Shown here in pieces: positions 26,340 through 38,332 of a stretch of DNA of 64,000 nucleotides. Numbering within the stretch: the first letter of the stretch is position 1; each line of letters starts with the position of its first letter. Under the pieces are notes generated by a model, which was given only the letters and a program-made list of their open reading frames with translations, had not been told where the DNA came from and did no database searches. Location of the stretch: the NCBI GenBank assembly GCA_013397455.1, contig VYZB01000336.1, forward strand, positions 701,674 to 765,673, in the 5' to 3' direction. Made by a program: the position numbers and the translations under genes. Source of the DNA: Crotophaga sulcirostris (lineage: Eukaryota > Chordata > Aves > Cuculiformes > Crotophagidae).

Positions 26340-27193
26340 GATGCCATTCCTCGTGATGCCATCCAGAGGGACCTGGACAGGCTGGTGAGGTGGGGCTGGG
26401 AGAACCTCATGAGGTTCAACAAAGACAAGTGCAAGGTCCTGCATCTGGGTCAAGACAATCCCAAGTACAAACACAGGCTGAGTGGAGAATGGATTGGGAG
26501 CAGCCCTGAGAAGGATTTGGGGTCCTGTGGGATGAGAAGCTTAGCATGAGCCGGCAATGTGCACTCACAGACCAGAAAGCCATCCATATCCTGGGTTGCA
26601 TCAAAAGCAGTGAGACCAGCAGGGTGAGGGAGAGGATTCTGTCCCTCTGCTCTGCTCCCATAAGAACTCCCCTGGAGCCCTATGTCCAGTTCTGGAGTCT
26701 TCAGCACAGTAAGGACCTGGATCTGTTGGAGCAAGACCAGAGGAGGCCACAAAGATGATCCAAGGGGTGGAGCACCTCCCATACAAGGACAGGCTGGAAC
26801 AGTTGCGGTTGTTCATCCTGAAGAAGACAAGGCTCCAGGAATAACTTAGAGCAGCTCCCATTACTGAAAGGGGCTCCAGGAAAGCTGGAGAGGGGCTCTT
26901 GATCAGGGACTGCAGGAATAGGATGAGGAGGAATGGTTTTCAGCTGAAATAAGGAAGATTCATATGAGATCTTAGGAAGAAATTTTTTCCTTTGAGGGGG
27001 AGGATGCACTGGACCAGGTTTCCCAGAGAAGTCATGGCTGCCCCCTCCATGGAAGCGTTCAAGACCAAGTTAGATGGGACTTTGAGTAACCTTATCCAAT
27101 GGGAGGTGTCCCTGCCCGTGGCAGTGGGTTGGAACTGGATGGACCTTAAGGTCTCTTCCAACCCAAACCATTCTGTTATTCTATGAATCTATG
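26340..27193 (+). mobile_element. CR1 LINE 3' fragment with end of ORF2, group I
   Basis: About 850 bp, the longest pure group I copy. It starts in ORF2 downstream of the reverse transcriptase core (GACCTGGACAGGCTGGTGAG, TTCAACAAAGACAAGTGCAA) and runs to the tail. Reading frame is disrupted, so it is a dead copy. Confidence 0.9.
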
Positions 27194-27400
27194 ACTGGAG
27201 TTCTAGTTTATCAGCCAAAGTGCTAGCAGATGCTCTCAATAGCTGTAACAGATTCAATGGTGAGATTTGATTGAAAATTACAGATAAGGCTGTATTCATT
27301 TGAAATGTATATGTATAGGACTCCTCTCTGTACTTATCCATGACATGTCTGTGAAGCAGATGGGCAGAACTGCTCTCCTCAGTGATAAGACAAGAGTAAA

Positions 27401-27640
27401 TTGCCTCAAGTTGCACCAGGGAGGTTTAGATTGGATATTAGGAAAACTTTCTTCACTGAACGAGTGGTGAATCACTGGAAGAGGATGCCCAGAGCAGTGG
27501 TGGACTCTTCATCCCTGGAGAGTTTCTGAAAGCATGTAGATGTGGCACTTAGGGACATAGTTTAGAAGGCATGTTGGTATTATGTTGATGGTTGGATGTG
27601 ATGAGCTTAGAGGTCTTTTCCAAACTTATTTTTCTATTAT
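27401..27640 (+). mobile_element. CR1 LINE 3' fragment, group II
   Basis: GCCTCAAGTTGCACCAGGGA to TTTTTCTATTATTC. Confidence 0.87.
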
Positions 27641-27713
27641 TCAACCTAAACCTCCCTTGGTAGAATTTGAGGCCATTTCCTCTCCTCCTTTCACTTGTTT
27701 CTTGGGAGAAGAA
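27641..27713 (-). mobile_element. CR1 LINE internal fragment, group II
   Basis: AACCTAAACCTCCCTTGGTA to TTTCTTGGGAGAAGAA, antisense and touching the sense copy before it. It lacks its own 3' tail. Confidence 0.78.
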
Positions 27714-28217
27714 CTTGGTTTCTTTTTAATGGGGAGCATTGCGCCAAACCTGGCAGTCAGGACAACCGTAGCCTTGGTTGCCACCCTCCAATTCAGGTCT
27801 GGGTTACAGAAGAATTTCACTACATTAGACTCTGATGTCAGAAGAGCTTTGCTCTCGCGATTTCTCAGAATTCAATAACTCTTGTCTGCAGAGTTTATAC
27901 TTCAATTTGACATTTGTCCTATAGCTAGATTCCTTCTTCCTGGCATTAAACTAATGTTACTAGGTTGACAAACAAATACTGATACTATTGATTACTAAGT
28001 GTCATGTTTTCCAAAACCCAGGCAGGAGTAAATGAGTCTCTTCTCTGCATGTTTTTTGAGATAATTGTGAATGACTGCTTTTTTTGTCCTTTAGAGGCTT
28101 TTTTGGCAACAGCGGCAATGGTAGGATACACAGGGCACGCATATAATTCTCTTGAAGACCTTTTCTCTTTTAAAAGGGCATTTTCCAGAGTCACTCTGCT
28201 TACAACAGAATCAAAGC

Positions 28218-28398
28218 CTCATAGAACAGTCTGGGTTGGAAGGGACCTCAAAGCCCATCCAGCTCTCACTCCTTGCCGTGATCAGGGACACCTTCAACTG
28301 GATCAGTTTGCTCAAAGCCCTACCAAGCCTGACCTTGAACACCTCCAGGGAGGGGATATCCATCACTTCCCTGGTCAAGCATTTGTGTTTCCAAGCCT
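28218..28398 (-). mobile_element. CR1 LINE 3' fragment, group I
   Basis: Antisense: TCATAGAACAGTCTGGGTTG to TTCCCTGGTCAAGCATTTG. Confidence 0.87.
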
Positions 28399-28515
28399 TT
28401 CATTGCTAATAAAGGGGAGTCATCATGCTTTTGGTGAAGCAAAGAGTGAGAGCAGCAGAGAGGACAGATAGGTCATATGGCAGCAGCTGGCTTGGAACTG
28501 CCTCCTCAGCTAGGC

Positions 28516-28760
28516 ATCATAGAATCATACAATCATAGAATGGTTTGGGTTGGAAGAGACAGCAAAGCCCATCCAGTTCCAATGTCTCTGGCACGGGCAG
28601 GGACACATTCCTCTGGCTCAGGTTGCTCAAAGCCCCATCCAACTTGGCTTTGAACTCTTTCATGGATGACATATCCACAACTTCCTGGGGCAACCTGTGC
28701 CAGTGTCTCACCACCCTTATCATGATGAATTTCTTCCTAGTGTCTAATCTAAGTGACCTT
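28516..28760 (-). mobile_element. CR1 LINE 3' fragment, group I
   Basis: Antisense: CATAGAATCATACAATCATA to AGTGTCTAATCTAAG; two tail units. Confidence 0.9.
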
Positions 28761-28942
28761 TTGGTAATTCATGCCTGCTTATCATTTTTGCAAAAACAGG
28801 TATTAACATAAGATAACAAATGTTGTAAGGGAACCCTCAAGTCATATTGTCTAACTTTTTGTTTAGGCAGGTCTAAGTCTTTGTACCTTTAAACATAGCT
28901 CTAAGTGACACCAGCATCATCTGGAGCTGGCTTCTGAGCACT

Positions 28943-29011
28943 TTAGAATCACTTGGTTGGAAAAGACCTTTGATATAATCAAGACCAACCATACCTGTCC
29001 ACTAATAAACC
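28943..29011 (-). mobile_element. CR1 LINE very short 3' end, group III
   Basis: Antisense: TTTAGAATCACTTGGTTGGA to CTGTCCACTAATAAACC; abuts a sense copy. Confidence 0.82.
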
Positions 29012-29718
29012 ACAGCAATGTTCCAGGCTTGGGGAAGAGTGTCTGGAAAGTTGCCCAGCCGAAAAGGACCTGAGGGTGTCCGTCGACAGCAGCTGAATGT
29101 GAGCCAGCAGTGGCACAGGCAGTCAAGAAGGCTATCAGCATCCTGGCTTGGATCAGCCATAGTGTGGTCAGCAGGAGTAATGAAGGGATCGTCCCCCTGG
29201 TGGGAGCACATATGGAATCCTGACTTTAGTTTTGGGCTCCTCACTCCAAGAAGGACTTTGAAGGGCTGGAGCATGTCTGGAGAAGGTGAACAGAGCTGGG
29301 AAAGAGGCTGGAGCCCAGGGGTTGTGAGAGCGGCTGAGGGACACGGGACTGTTCAGTCTGGAGAAGAGGAGGCAGAAGTGAGACCTCATTGTTCCCTGCA
29401 ACTCGCTGAAAGAAGGTTGTGGTGAGATGGGTATTGGTCTCTTCTCCCTTGGAACAAGTGATAGGATGAGAGGAAAGGGCCTCAGGTTCCACCAGGGGAG
29501 GTTTAGATTGGATATTAGGAAAAGTTTTTTTCACTGAAAGAGCAATGAAGCACTGGCAGAGGCTGCTTAGGGCAGTGGTGGAGTGACCGTCCCTGGACAC
29601 GTTCAAAAAACCTGTAGACATGATACGTGGGGACATGGTTTAGTAGGAACGGGACTGTTGGACTGACATTTGAACTGGATGACCATAGAGGTCTTTTCCA
29701 ACTGTAATATTTCTACAC
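29012..29718 (+). mobile_element. CR1 LINE 3' fragment, group II
   Basis: About 700 bp, from GCAATGTTCCAGGCTTGGGG through AGCAGCTGAATGTGAGCCAG to AATATTTCTACACC. Confidence 0.9.
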
Positions 29719-30045
29719 CATGGGATGAATTGTTCCTCAGAGGTGCTTGTCTCTTCAGTCACTGTAGAGATAGCCTTTATAAGCTAAAACAACTTGCCTC
29801 ATTTACAGAAAGCAATAAGATTAATCCACTATGTCTCTCTCTATGTCCTTTTAAATATAGTCAGCGAGCTCACTGCTGGTAATAGGAAATACCTAGTAAG
29901 TCTCCAAGTCCTAAGGCTTCATCTTTTGGTATTCTTCCCTGCAATTCTCAAAGTCTGCCCTCACCAGTGGTCTGTATTACCATTGTAATATACCCAGGCG
30001 TCTTTTGAAACTCTAAAATAGGTACAACAATGAAGCTGGGGAAGG

Positions 30046-30258
30046 GGCTGGAGGGTTCAGATTAGACATCAGGAAAAATTTCTTCACTGAAAGGGTTATC
30101 AGGCACTGGAAGGGGCTGCCCAGGGAGGTGGTGGAGTCACCATCCCTGAAAGTAATTAAAAGACAGATAAACAAGGTGCTAAGGGATCTGGTTTAGTAGT
30201 GGACAGGTACAGTTTTACTGGATGGTCTCAAAGGTCTTTTTCAACCAAATGATTCTAT
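30046..30258 (+). mobile_element. CR1 LINE 3' fragment, group III
   Basis: GGTTCAGATTAGACATCAGG to AAATGATTCTATAG. Confidence 0.88.
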
Positions 30259-30671
30259 AGCAGGTGGGGTATGGGTAGAAAGAAGATACGGAGTCCAGAC
30301 TGCATATGTATTTCTTTTTCTTCTGCAGAAACAACTGAACATGACAGTAGTAAACTCTCAGCTAAATAATGACTTTGTGTCTCAATAGGTAAATATTTGT
30401 GTAATCTGGGGAGTTACAACACTTAGTTGCATTAGAAATCAAAAGTAGTATGCTAATATAAAGTGGAAATCATATGAAAATTTATACTGCACCTCTGTGA
30501 ATATAAAATCGTTTCCTCATGACTGATATTACAGTGAGTACCAAGTGAATTAATAACCACACAATACTTATCGCAGGGTGTTATTAATGCACAAGTAATT
30601 CATTTGGCGCTTTTTAAAGCTTAGGTCTTTTGTGACAGAAGCACAGAAGTCACGTGAAAAATTAAACAAAT

Positions 30672-30787
30672 CATAGAATCTTTGAATGTCAGTTTGGAAG
30701 GGATCTCTAGGATCATATTGTCCAACCTTTTTAAGTGATACATATTTTAAACGACATGGCCCAACACGCTGTCAAGCTGAACATTGG
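30672..30787 (-). mobile_element. CR1 LINE 3' fragment, group V
   Basis: Antisense: CATAGAATCTTTGAATGTC, then GGATCTCTAGGATCATATTG and ACGCTGTCAAGCTGAACATT. It belongs to the same group as the nested copy at 44221. Confidence 0.78.
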
Positions 30788-30871
30788 ATATCCCTGCTCA
30801 GTGCAAGGGGAGTGGGACTGGATGACCTTCATGGTCCCTTCCAACCCAAATCGTTCTGTGAGTCTATGATT
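30788..30871 (+). mobile_element. CR1 LINE short 3' end, group I-like
   Basis: GGATATCCCTGCTCAGTGCA to TCGTTCTGTGAGTCTATGAT, with the GACCTTCATGGTCCC variant. Confidence 0.83.
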
Positions 30872-31094
30872 ATTTACTCATGTCATAATCATTGTAATAG
30901 TATTAATCATGGTGAGCTGATTAGGTGTTAATGTAGATGAAATATGTAATCCTACTGCAATGTCACTTCAATAAATGCCTCCTCACACACAAACATTTGT
31001 TATTTTTCACTAAAGAACTTGTAGGAGGTAGGTCCCATCTTTGGCAGGCATATAAGCGCCCAGTGTATTCAGTTGGAATTTTCATCACTAAAAT

Positions 31095-31630
31095 GCTCCC
31101 CCCTCTGGAGTATTGGGTCAAGTTTTGGAGTCCCCAACATAAGAAGGATATGGAACTGTTGGAACGCATCCAGAGGTGGCTATGAAGATGATCAGAGGGC
31201 TAGAGCAACTCTGCTGTGAGGACAGGCTGAGACAGTTGGGGTTGTTCAGGCTGGAGAAGAGCAGGTTCCAGGGAAACCTCATAACAGCCTTCCAGTACCT
31301 GAAGGGGTTCCACAGGAAAGCTGGGGACAGGCTTTTTACAAGAATGTGTAGTGATAGGACAAGGGGAAGTGGCTTTAAATGGGAAGGGGGAATATTCAGA
31401 TTAGACATTAGGAAGAAATTCTATACAAGCAGAGTGGTGGGACACTGGAACAAGTTGCCCAGGGAAGCTGTGGATGCTTCTTCCCTGGAGGTGTTCAAGG
31501 CCAGTTTGGATGGAGTCTTGAGCACCCTGATCCAGTCAGAGGTGTCCCTGCCCATGGCAGGGGGTTGGAACTCGATGGGCTTTAAGGTCCCTTCCAACAC
31601 AAACCATTCCATGATTCTATGATTCTATGA
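31095..31630 (+). mobile_element. CR1 LINE 3' fragment, group I
   Basis: CTCTGGAGTATTGGGTCAAG to CATTCCATGATTCTATGATTCTATGA; three tail units, so probably fairly young. Confidence 0.91.
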
Positions 31631-31945
31631 AACAGAATTAACAGCTTCAAAATCAGAAGATGGGAGAGGGGAATATGGAGCAATTTACATGGAAAACATG
31701 AAAATGTTTTTCCTTGTTTTGCTCAGAAAATAGTACAAAAAACCAATGCGGAACTGACCTTCTCATTGCCCTGAATTTTCATTTAGGGATATATTTAGAG
31801 TAGTGCTGCAGCAATCTAGGACACACAAACTGGTGCAGCAGGGCCATTCACCCAGAAGTTTATTCCCAAGAGTTTTTTGGTGTCTCCCACAATCTTTATA
31901 TTTATAGCATTGCTTGAAAAGTTCTCAGCAAGGTAAAAAGGGGTA

Positions 31946-32415
31946 AAGAAAGACATTGAGGGGCTGGAGCATGTCCACAGGACAGCAATGAGGCTGGTGA
32001 AGGGGACAGAGAACAAGTCTTATTAGAGGTGGCTGAGGGAACTTGGGCTGGTTAGTCTGGAAAAGAGGAGGTTGAAGGGAGACCTCATCACTCTCTCCAT
32101 CTCTCTGAAAGGAGGTTTTGATAAGGTGGGTTTTGGTCTCTTCTCCCAAGTAACAAGTGAGAGGATGAGAGGAAATGGCCTCAAGTTCTGCCAGGGGAGG
32201 TTTAGATTAGATATCAGGAAAAATGTCTTTTTCATGGAAAAAGTGGTGAAGCATTGGAAGAGGTTGCCCAGGGCAGTGGCAGAGTCCCCATCCCTGGAGG
32301 CGTTCAAAAACCATGTGGCTGTGACACGCTGGGACATGGTTTAGGACGCACAGTGGGGTTGGGCTGGTGGTTGGACTGAATAACCTTAGAGGTCTTTTAC
32401 AACCTTTACAATTCT
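31946..32415 (+). mobile_element. CR1 LINE 3' fragment, group II
   Basis: AAAGAAAGACATTGAGGGGC to TTTACAATTCTAAAATGG. Confidence 0.9.
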
Positions 32416-32522
32416 AAAATGGCTATTACCTATCCAATTCTAACACCAAGAAATTAGCACTAGAAGCTTTTGCCTAAGCATCCAGAAAGTGATGACAAGG
32501 GTGCATTAATTGCTCCCGGAGT

Positions 32523-33118
32523 GTATCCCGCACAGCATTACCAGACAGGCAAGGGGGGCATTGTCCCGCTCTGCTCAGCACTGATGTAGCATCACCTTGA
32601 GCACTTGGTGCCATTCTGGGCACCACAGGCTAGAAAGGATCTAGAGCTACAGAGAGTGTCCAGAGGAGGCCACAGAGCTGGTGAAGGGTTTAGAGGGGAA
32701 GCCATATGAGAAGCAGCTGAAGTCAGTTGGTCTGTTCAGCCTAGAGAACAGGAGACTGAGGGGAGACATCATCCCAGTCTACAGCTTCCTTGCAAGGGGA
32801 GGAAGAGGAGAAGATGCTGATATCTTCTCTCTGGTGCCCAAAGACAGGACTTGAGGGAATGGCAGGAAGATGTACCAGGGGAGGTTTGGATTCAATATTA
32901 GGAAAAGGTTCTTCCCCCAGAGGGTAGTGGAGCACTGGAACAGTTCCCAGGGAAGCAGCCACAGAGCCAAGCCTGACAATATTCCAGAAGTGTTTGGTCA
33001 ACCCCCTCAGACACGTGGTGTGAAAGTTGGAGTTGTCCTGTGCAAGGACAGGAATTGGACTTGACAATCCCTGCGGATCCCTTTCAACTCAGGACATTCT
33101 ATGATTCTGTGATGCTAT
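32523..33118 (+). mobile_element. CR1 LINE 3' fragment, group IV
   Basis: GCATTGTCCCGCTCTGCTCA to ACATTCTATGATTCTGTGAT; about 600 bp. Confidence 0.9.
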
Positions 33119-33387
33119 GGATTGGATTCAGGACCATGAGTTCCACCTGAGCAGTGCTGGAGAGCTGAGTGTCTGTGGTTCATGGGTATGAATTCCAGGA
33201 TCTCCAGGCAGCACGCTGCTGGTGACCCTTCCACATCATCCCCAGGACAGCACCGTATCGTTGTGTGGGGTTAGATGCCTTCGTGGTCACTGGATCTCAG
33301 CAGCAGAGCCCCAGCTACCCTAGCTCCAGCAGTGTGTCAGGAGCCACTAGGAAGGCACTGGAATTCTCAGCATCCCTCGCATTCACA

Positions 33388-33590
33388 CAGTCATAGAATC
33401 ATAGAATGGTTAGGGTTGGAAGGGACCTTAAATATCATGCATTTCCAACCTTCCTGCCATTGACACGGACACTTCCGACTAGACCAGGCTGCTCAAGGCC
33501 CATCCAACCTGGCCTTGAACACTTCCAGGGAGGGGGCAGCCACAACTTCCCTAGCCAACCAGTTCCATTGTCTCACCATTAGCCTTCAGG
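33388..33590 (-). mobile_element. CR1 LINE 3' fragment, group I
   Basis: Antisense: AGTCATAGAATCATAGAATG to CATTGTCTCACCATTAGCC. Confidence 0.89.
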
Positions 33591-33833
33591 GAGCTCTGCA
33601 TGTAGCACTGCAACTGGAGCCTCACCTGCTTTGAACAGGTTGGGAGTTATGGATGATGCACAAAGTTGTTTCCAGCTCTCTTATGCAGTTGAGTTAAAGA
33701 CCTTCAGCTCATTATTCATGAAGAAATCACAAAGAGAAACCACTTTATTTATTAGATAAATAAAGCCTTTGGGAACAGAAATAATTGTCAGTGGTTGTGC
33801 TCATTACTTGTGTTGCACAGGCATTTCCTTAAC

Positions 33834-33904
33834 TTGGAACTAGATGGTCTTTAAGGTCCCTTCCAATCCAAAACATTCTATATTTCTGTTCTATGAGTCT
33901 ATGA
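33834..33904 (+). mobile_element. CR1 LINE very short 3' end, group I
   Basis: TGGAACTAGATGGTCTTTAA plus a degraded tail. Ends about 110 nt before a DCC acceptor. Confidence 0.83.
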
Positions 33905-34013
33905 ACTTTGTGTTCTTTCTTCTTGGTTTTCAGGAAAGGGATCATCCATTCTGCATCCTGAATCTGATTTTAACAGCCTTGCTTTGTTTTGCCTTTTTTG
34001 TCTTCTCCTGCAG

Positions 34014-34109
34014 AGCCAAGCTCCCATTACGTCATCTCCCTGAAGGCCTTCAACAACGCGGGCGAAGGGGTTCCTCTGTATGAAAGCGCAACCACCAGGT
34101 CGATGACAG
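34014..34109 (+). CDS. DCC: DCC coding exon: end of FN3-4
   Basis: This short 96-nt exon, phase 1 in and out, encodes [18 protein letters not shown], the strand E-G end of FN3-4, then [13 protein letters not shown]. The acceptor is CTTCTCCTGCAG and the donor is ACAG/GTGAGC. Its GC content is clearly higher than the flanking intron (AACAACGCGGGCGAAGGGG). The final base joins the next exon to give Asp with the proximal acceptor or Val with the distal one, so this donor feeds both alternative forms. Confidence 0.93.
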
Positions 34110-37100
34110 GTGAGCTACAAATGCTGGTTCATAATCCGCTCCCCATCAGAGAACACAAGCCTTGCAAAGGCAAAACATTTTGGTCAAGGCAATGGAAGAA
34201 AAGAGCGCTGCAACCTCAAAGTCCCTGCTGGAATAAAGCAGCTTCATTTTCCACTCTACCATAACAACATGGCTCAAATGAATTATTTACCCTTCCCAGA
34301 AACTTGGCTCTATAAATTTAATGGGGTGCTCACAAGTGCTTGCTCTCTGGTGTGGATTGGCTTGGGATAAGCATGACATCCAAATAATTTAAATATTTAA
34401 AGATCAGGCCAGAATAGCAGTGAATTGCTTCGCTGAATTAATCTCAGATTAATCTTTCCTTCATGTTTAAAGATATTTAAATTAAAACGAATTAGTTAAA
34501 ACCACAGTTACCATGCACATGGACAAGAAAAATGTAGAGGGGTTGTGAAAGGTGAAGGAATATACTATTTTTCCTGGCAGGATAAGACTCATAAAAGGGA
34601 TTACCCAGCAGTAATGGGTTAAGGTGCTTTTAGGCAGTTGGTTTTCACAAATTCATCGTTGAGATACTATCAGAGTTACAAAATCAGGATTATTCTTGGG
34701 TGGCACTGCCTTCCAGCCTGCCTCAGGGTTTTTCTGCAGTCGCTGATGTGGGGATGGGGCTGATGAAGGGTTAAAAGAATAGAACTGAACAAAAAAACAT
34801 GTGTTTTTCCTCTAGAGTGACACCATTGTTTGGTGAAGTTTTCTCCTCGTGTTCCAACCATGGTGTTCAGAGCTGCCTGGAAGGGGAGCTGTGTCACTGA
34901 GAGCAAATCCAATCACTGACACTGGCTTGGGTGGACCCTGAGGGTTAAACCAACCAAATGGCACTTCGGTGGCTCTATGAGGAAAAACAGCATTTCTCCC
35001 TATGGCTTTGTGAAGTATTCCCATGAGAAATCTTGGAAAGTCAGAAGGAGGAAAAAAAAGAGAGATTAATGACACAATCAAGGGCAGTCATAACAAGCTA
35101 CAGTAGGTATAATAAGTGTCGGGGATCTTCTGGTTCAAAATTATTAAACTATCTTTTAGTTTCGAGACTTCAGAAGTTATTCTTGTTGAGTATGTGTCGG
35201 GTAAGATTTTTTCCAGTGGATTTACCTCAGGATCCATATGTACTTTTATTTTTTGTTCTCTGTTGCTACTGGCTAGTTGGTGGGATTTGATTTTCTGTCT
35301 TTATATAACCTCTTATAAATGAAACAATAACCAGATGTGAAAAAGGTAATGCAGGACTGGGCTCTGGTTTGGTGAACTGACTTGATGATCATCTATGAGA
35401 AGTCTACCTCAGTGTTTATTGCTGAGAGACATCCATATTTGGAGCTTCCCATCACCTCCCACCCACAGAATGCAGCTTCTGAAAGAAGCCAGTAGCTTGG
35501 GTCATTCATGGAGGAACACCTCAGAAATGCTGTTAGTGATGCAGTAAAGCATGGGAATTTGTTTCCCTGAGGAGCAGCCCAGCTGATTCACCTGGCACAC
35601 CAAAAAAAACCCCAAACTCATATCTTCATCCACTTAGCACATACATAGACATGGTTTGGTCCTTGCTTGTGTGGATATGATGTGTGAACTCGATTTATAT
35701 AGCATACAATATTTGAAAAACAATACGAAAGAGAGCAAGAAACTAATTTCCCTCAAGAGACTGCAATTTCCAAATGGCAGATGTCCATGCCTAAATAGCA
35801 GCAAATGAAATTTTGATGGGAAATGGAGGCAGTATTTAGGGATTTATTTTCAGCCACCACTAGATTATAGACATTCCCTTCTTCCTCAGGTCAATGGGGA
35901 CCTGTTTCAGAAATGGAATTATCATGACTAATCAAGTCTGACCATTTATTTTGCTAAACCCAACCTCTTTCCATAATCTCCTCTACTGGAGAGTATGGGA
36001 AGGAAAGGATAAAGGAAGTCCATATTTGCTAAAATAATGACTCAGCTCCAGTCACATACTACTTCCATCATTAGTTTGTAAAAAGGAAACAACAGAAACA
36101 AATATTGCTAACAGCCTATTCTTCTGGAAAGCTTCAATTCAGAAAAAGAAACTTGCAGAAGCTTGATTCACCTGGATTAGGTAAAACAAAGAGACTCAGC
36201 TGCCCAGCCCTCCCCGTGTAAAATGTGTGTCTGAGTTTTGGATCACTGCAACAACAACAAAGTTGCTTCATTTCCTTCAGTGCTCAAATTCAAGATTTTG
36301 ATGAAAGAAGAAACAAAAGAAACAGGTTGGACCTAATGGCTTATCATACATTTTAAACATCCTTGTCTCCTCTGTTTTTCCTTCAGAAGGCTGTGACCTT
36401 CCAAGATTCTGAATAACGAATTACAAAACCATAAAGCAGGAGTGATTAAAGGGTGTCAGGAGCTGGAATTGCACATGAAGCAGGAAAACTGTAGCAACTA
36501 TCATTAAGCAAATATTAGTGTCATTTATACTTTGATTAATTAATTAACTAACATATTTTTTAAAAAAAACAACCTTTTAGTGTGCTCTGCCCACTTCATT
36601 TTGATATTGTGCTTATAAAAATCACAACTGGTAAGCCATAACTCAGTCAGTATAGTTTTAAAAGACAGGCCACAAGTTTACTGAGTCTTTTAACAAGGAG
36701 AGAGATCTTTAAACTGAGTAGAAGCGATCACTGGTTTCTACTTGAATGCCTTCCCTTTGCAGCCCCAAAGGGAAGAGAAAACAGCTATCTCGATAATTAA
36801 GCCCACCAGAATTTGCCCCGACATTGCACAGTGCACATGCACATGGTGCTCAGCATCCTGCTCTTCAAAGACCACCCAATCACAGACGCGTGGGAGAGGA
36901 TCCATGCTTGTTCCTCGAGAAAGAAGCCCACTTGAAGATAACTCACATCTCCAGATGCACACGTTTATCACACTGACATTATTAAACCAACAACTGCAAG
37001 ATCTTCACTTCAGCAGTGAAGTTATTGAGTTGTATTCTGTGAAACAAATGTTTAAGCAGATGTGGAATGTGTTCATGAGTCCAAAACAACAAAAGAACCT

Positions 37101-37980
37101 GAAGGAGACTGCTGAGAGAGAAAAGCATTGGTAATTCCTATAGGAGCGGTGAACAAAATGTGACCAACTGAGTAATCCCATAGACGTCATACTTGGTGTA
37201 AAACTGAGGGATCATGGGGGTCAAGGTCTCTTCTTTGACGGCCAGTGTCCAGTAAGGACCTTGTCCATCCTGCCCCTGATCTGTACATTCCCAAATCCCT
37301 TTCCTAAGCCCAGTTAACTAATTTTTCAGCTAAGTCTCATCTAAGTAACTTCAATTTCTGAAAGTTCACTGTATGTTTTCTAGACAGTGTCTGTCTCTGA
37401 ATGGAGACAATATTTATAGTTATCACCAGGACACTGGGGTGCAGAAAAGCCATTGCTTATGCTTATTCCTATGGAAACCAACACCATTTGTGATCTGGTG
37501 GAGCCATAAATCAACAAGATGGAAAAGGACCATTGTGACCTAGATGTGAGAGTATGCTGTGTCTATAAAATAGGTTGGAAGATGGCACACTGTGCACTTT
37601 GTAGGTGTTTCCAATAACATATCATCTAATTGATTCAATTTTTTAAGATAATGTAAATAATTTTAAGAAGAGACATTGCTCACTGACTTCGAATCGTGTG
37701 GAGAAAACTACCTACCTGGAAGTATTTATACAAGTCATAGCACTGGTTCATTTTGTTGTAGTGATGTAACTGAAATGTTGCTGATGCGTTCTCATTTTGC
37801 ATTAATGCCTTTCTTTCTGTTCTCCTCATGTTCCTCCTCCTCATTAATGCCATGCATTTAATCCATTATCACATGTGCCCCTTGGTGGCTGTTTGTGTTT
37901 TGGTTTTGGTTTGATTTTTATGTTTTAACTTACATATTCATTTATTTTGGAATGCTCATTTGTTGACTGTATGCACCCAG
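34110..37980 (+). other. DCC: DCC intron between FN3-4 and FN3-5, CR1-free
   Basis: This 3.9-kb phase 1 intron has no recognisable CR1, unlike every other intron here. Its last 250 nt are rich in YCAY tetramers. I see no ORF or RNA gene. Confidence 0.82.
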
Positions 37981-37995
37981 ACCCCATTGATCCAT
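37735..37995 (+). promoter_or_regulatory. Cluster of YCAY tetramers around the regulated DCC acceptor
   Basis: TCAT/CCAT/TCAC occur at 37735, 37748, 37792, 37826, 37841, 37850, 37863, 37869, 37938, 37956, 37984 and 37992. YCAY is the NOVA binding motif. Twelve in 260 nt compares with about four expected at equal base use. Function is inferred. Confidence 0.45.
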
Positions 37996-38219
37996 TAGAA
38001 GTTGATTTTTATCCTTTGCTTGATGATTTCCCTACCTCAGTCCCAGATATCTCCACCCCCATGCTCCCACCAGTAGGTGTCCAGGCTATTGTACTTACGC
38101 ATGACGCAGTGAGGGTCATCTGGGCAGACAACTCTGTCCCGAAGAACCAAAAGACGACAGAGGTTCGTTTCTACACAGTCCGATGGAGAACGAGCTATTC
38201 GACAAGTGCTAAATACAAG
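37981..38219 (+). CDS. DCC: DCC coding exon with FN3-4/5 linker and first half of FN3-5 (long form)
   Basis: This 239-nt exon is phase 1 in and phase 0 out. It encodes the acidic linker [17 protein letters not shown], then [11 protein letters not shown] (strand A of FN3-5), [23 protein letters not shown] and AKYK. The acceptor is TGCACCCAG and the donor is AAG/GTGAAA. Its first 60 nt are bounded downstream by a second in-frame acceptor at 38041, giving DCC long and short forms that differ by 20 linker residues. In mammals this choice is regulated in neurons by NOVA proteins and changes the FN3-4/FN3-5 spacing, hence receptor geometry on netrin-1. It should match mammalian exon 17. Confidence 0.93.
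38032..38041 (+). promoter_or_regulatory. DCC: Alternative 3' splice acceptor inside DCC exon (short isoform)
   Basis: CTACCTCAG ends at 38040, after the pyrimidine-rich TTTCCCTACC. Use of this AG starts the exon at 38041 (179 nt), keeps phase 1 in and removes exactly 60 nt, so G/TC gives Val and the frame continues into PDISTPML. The position agrees with the known vertebrate DCC long/short event. Use in this species is inferred, not shown. Confidence 0.78.
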
Positions 38220-38332
38220 GTGAAATTTTAACACATTATGAATTTATGAGCTATTTCATCGTTCATATTTTATTTGCAAAGGCTCTAAATGGGCTTTTAT
38301 GAGCTTACCTCAACCATAATCGCCATTTAAAT

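Larger units (their letters stand above)
15919..34013 (+). other. DCC: Largest DCC intron in window (18.1 kb), within FN3-4
   Basis: This phase 1 intron contains about 30 CR1 pieces in both orientations, an AT-rich tandem patch near 16.9 kb and a pyrimidine tract at 21.76-21.87 kb. The longer unique intervals are 18044-18718, 19572-20423, 21131-22231, 22671-23233, 23628-24304, 25591-26339 and 27713-28217. I see no gene in them. Confidence 0.85.

Noticed and set aside
29018..29425. 135-codon open frame
   Set aside because: It lies wholly within CR1 3' sequence. Similar frames recur in other CR1 copies by shared sequence.
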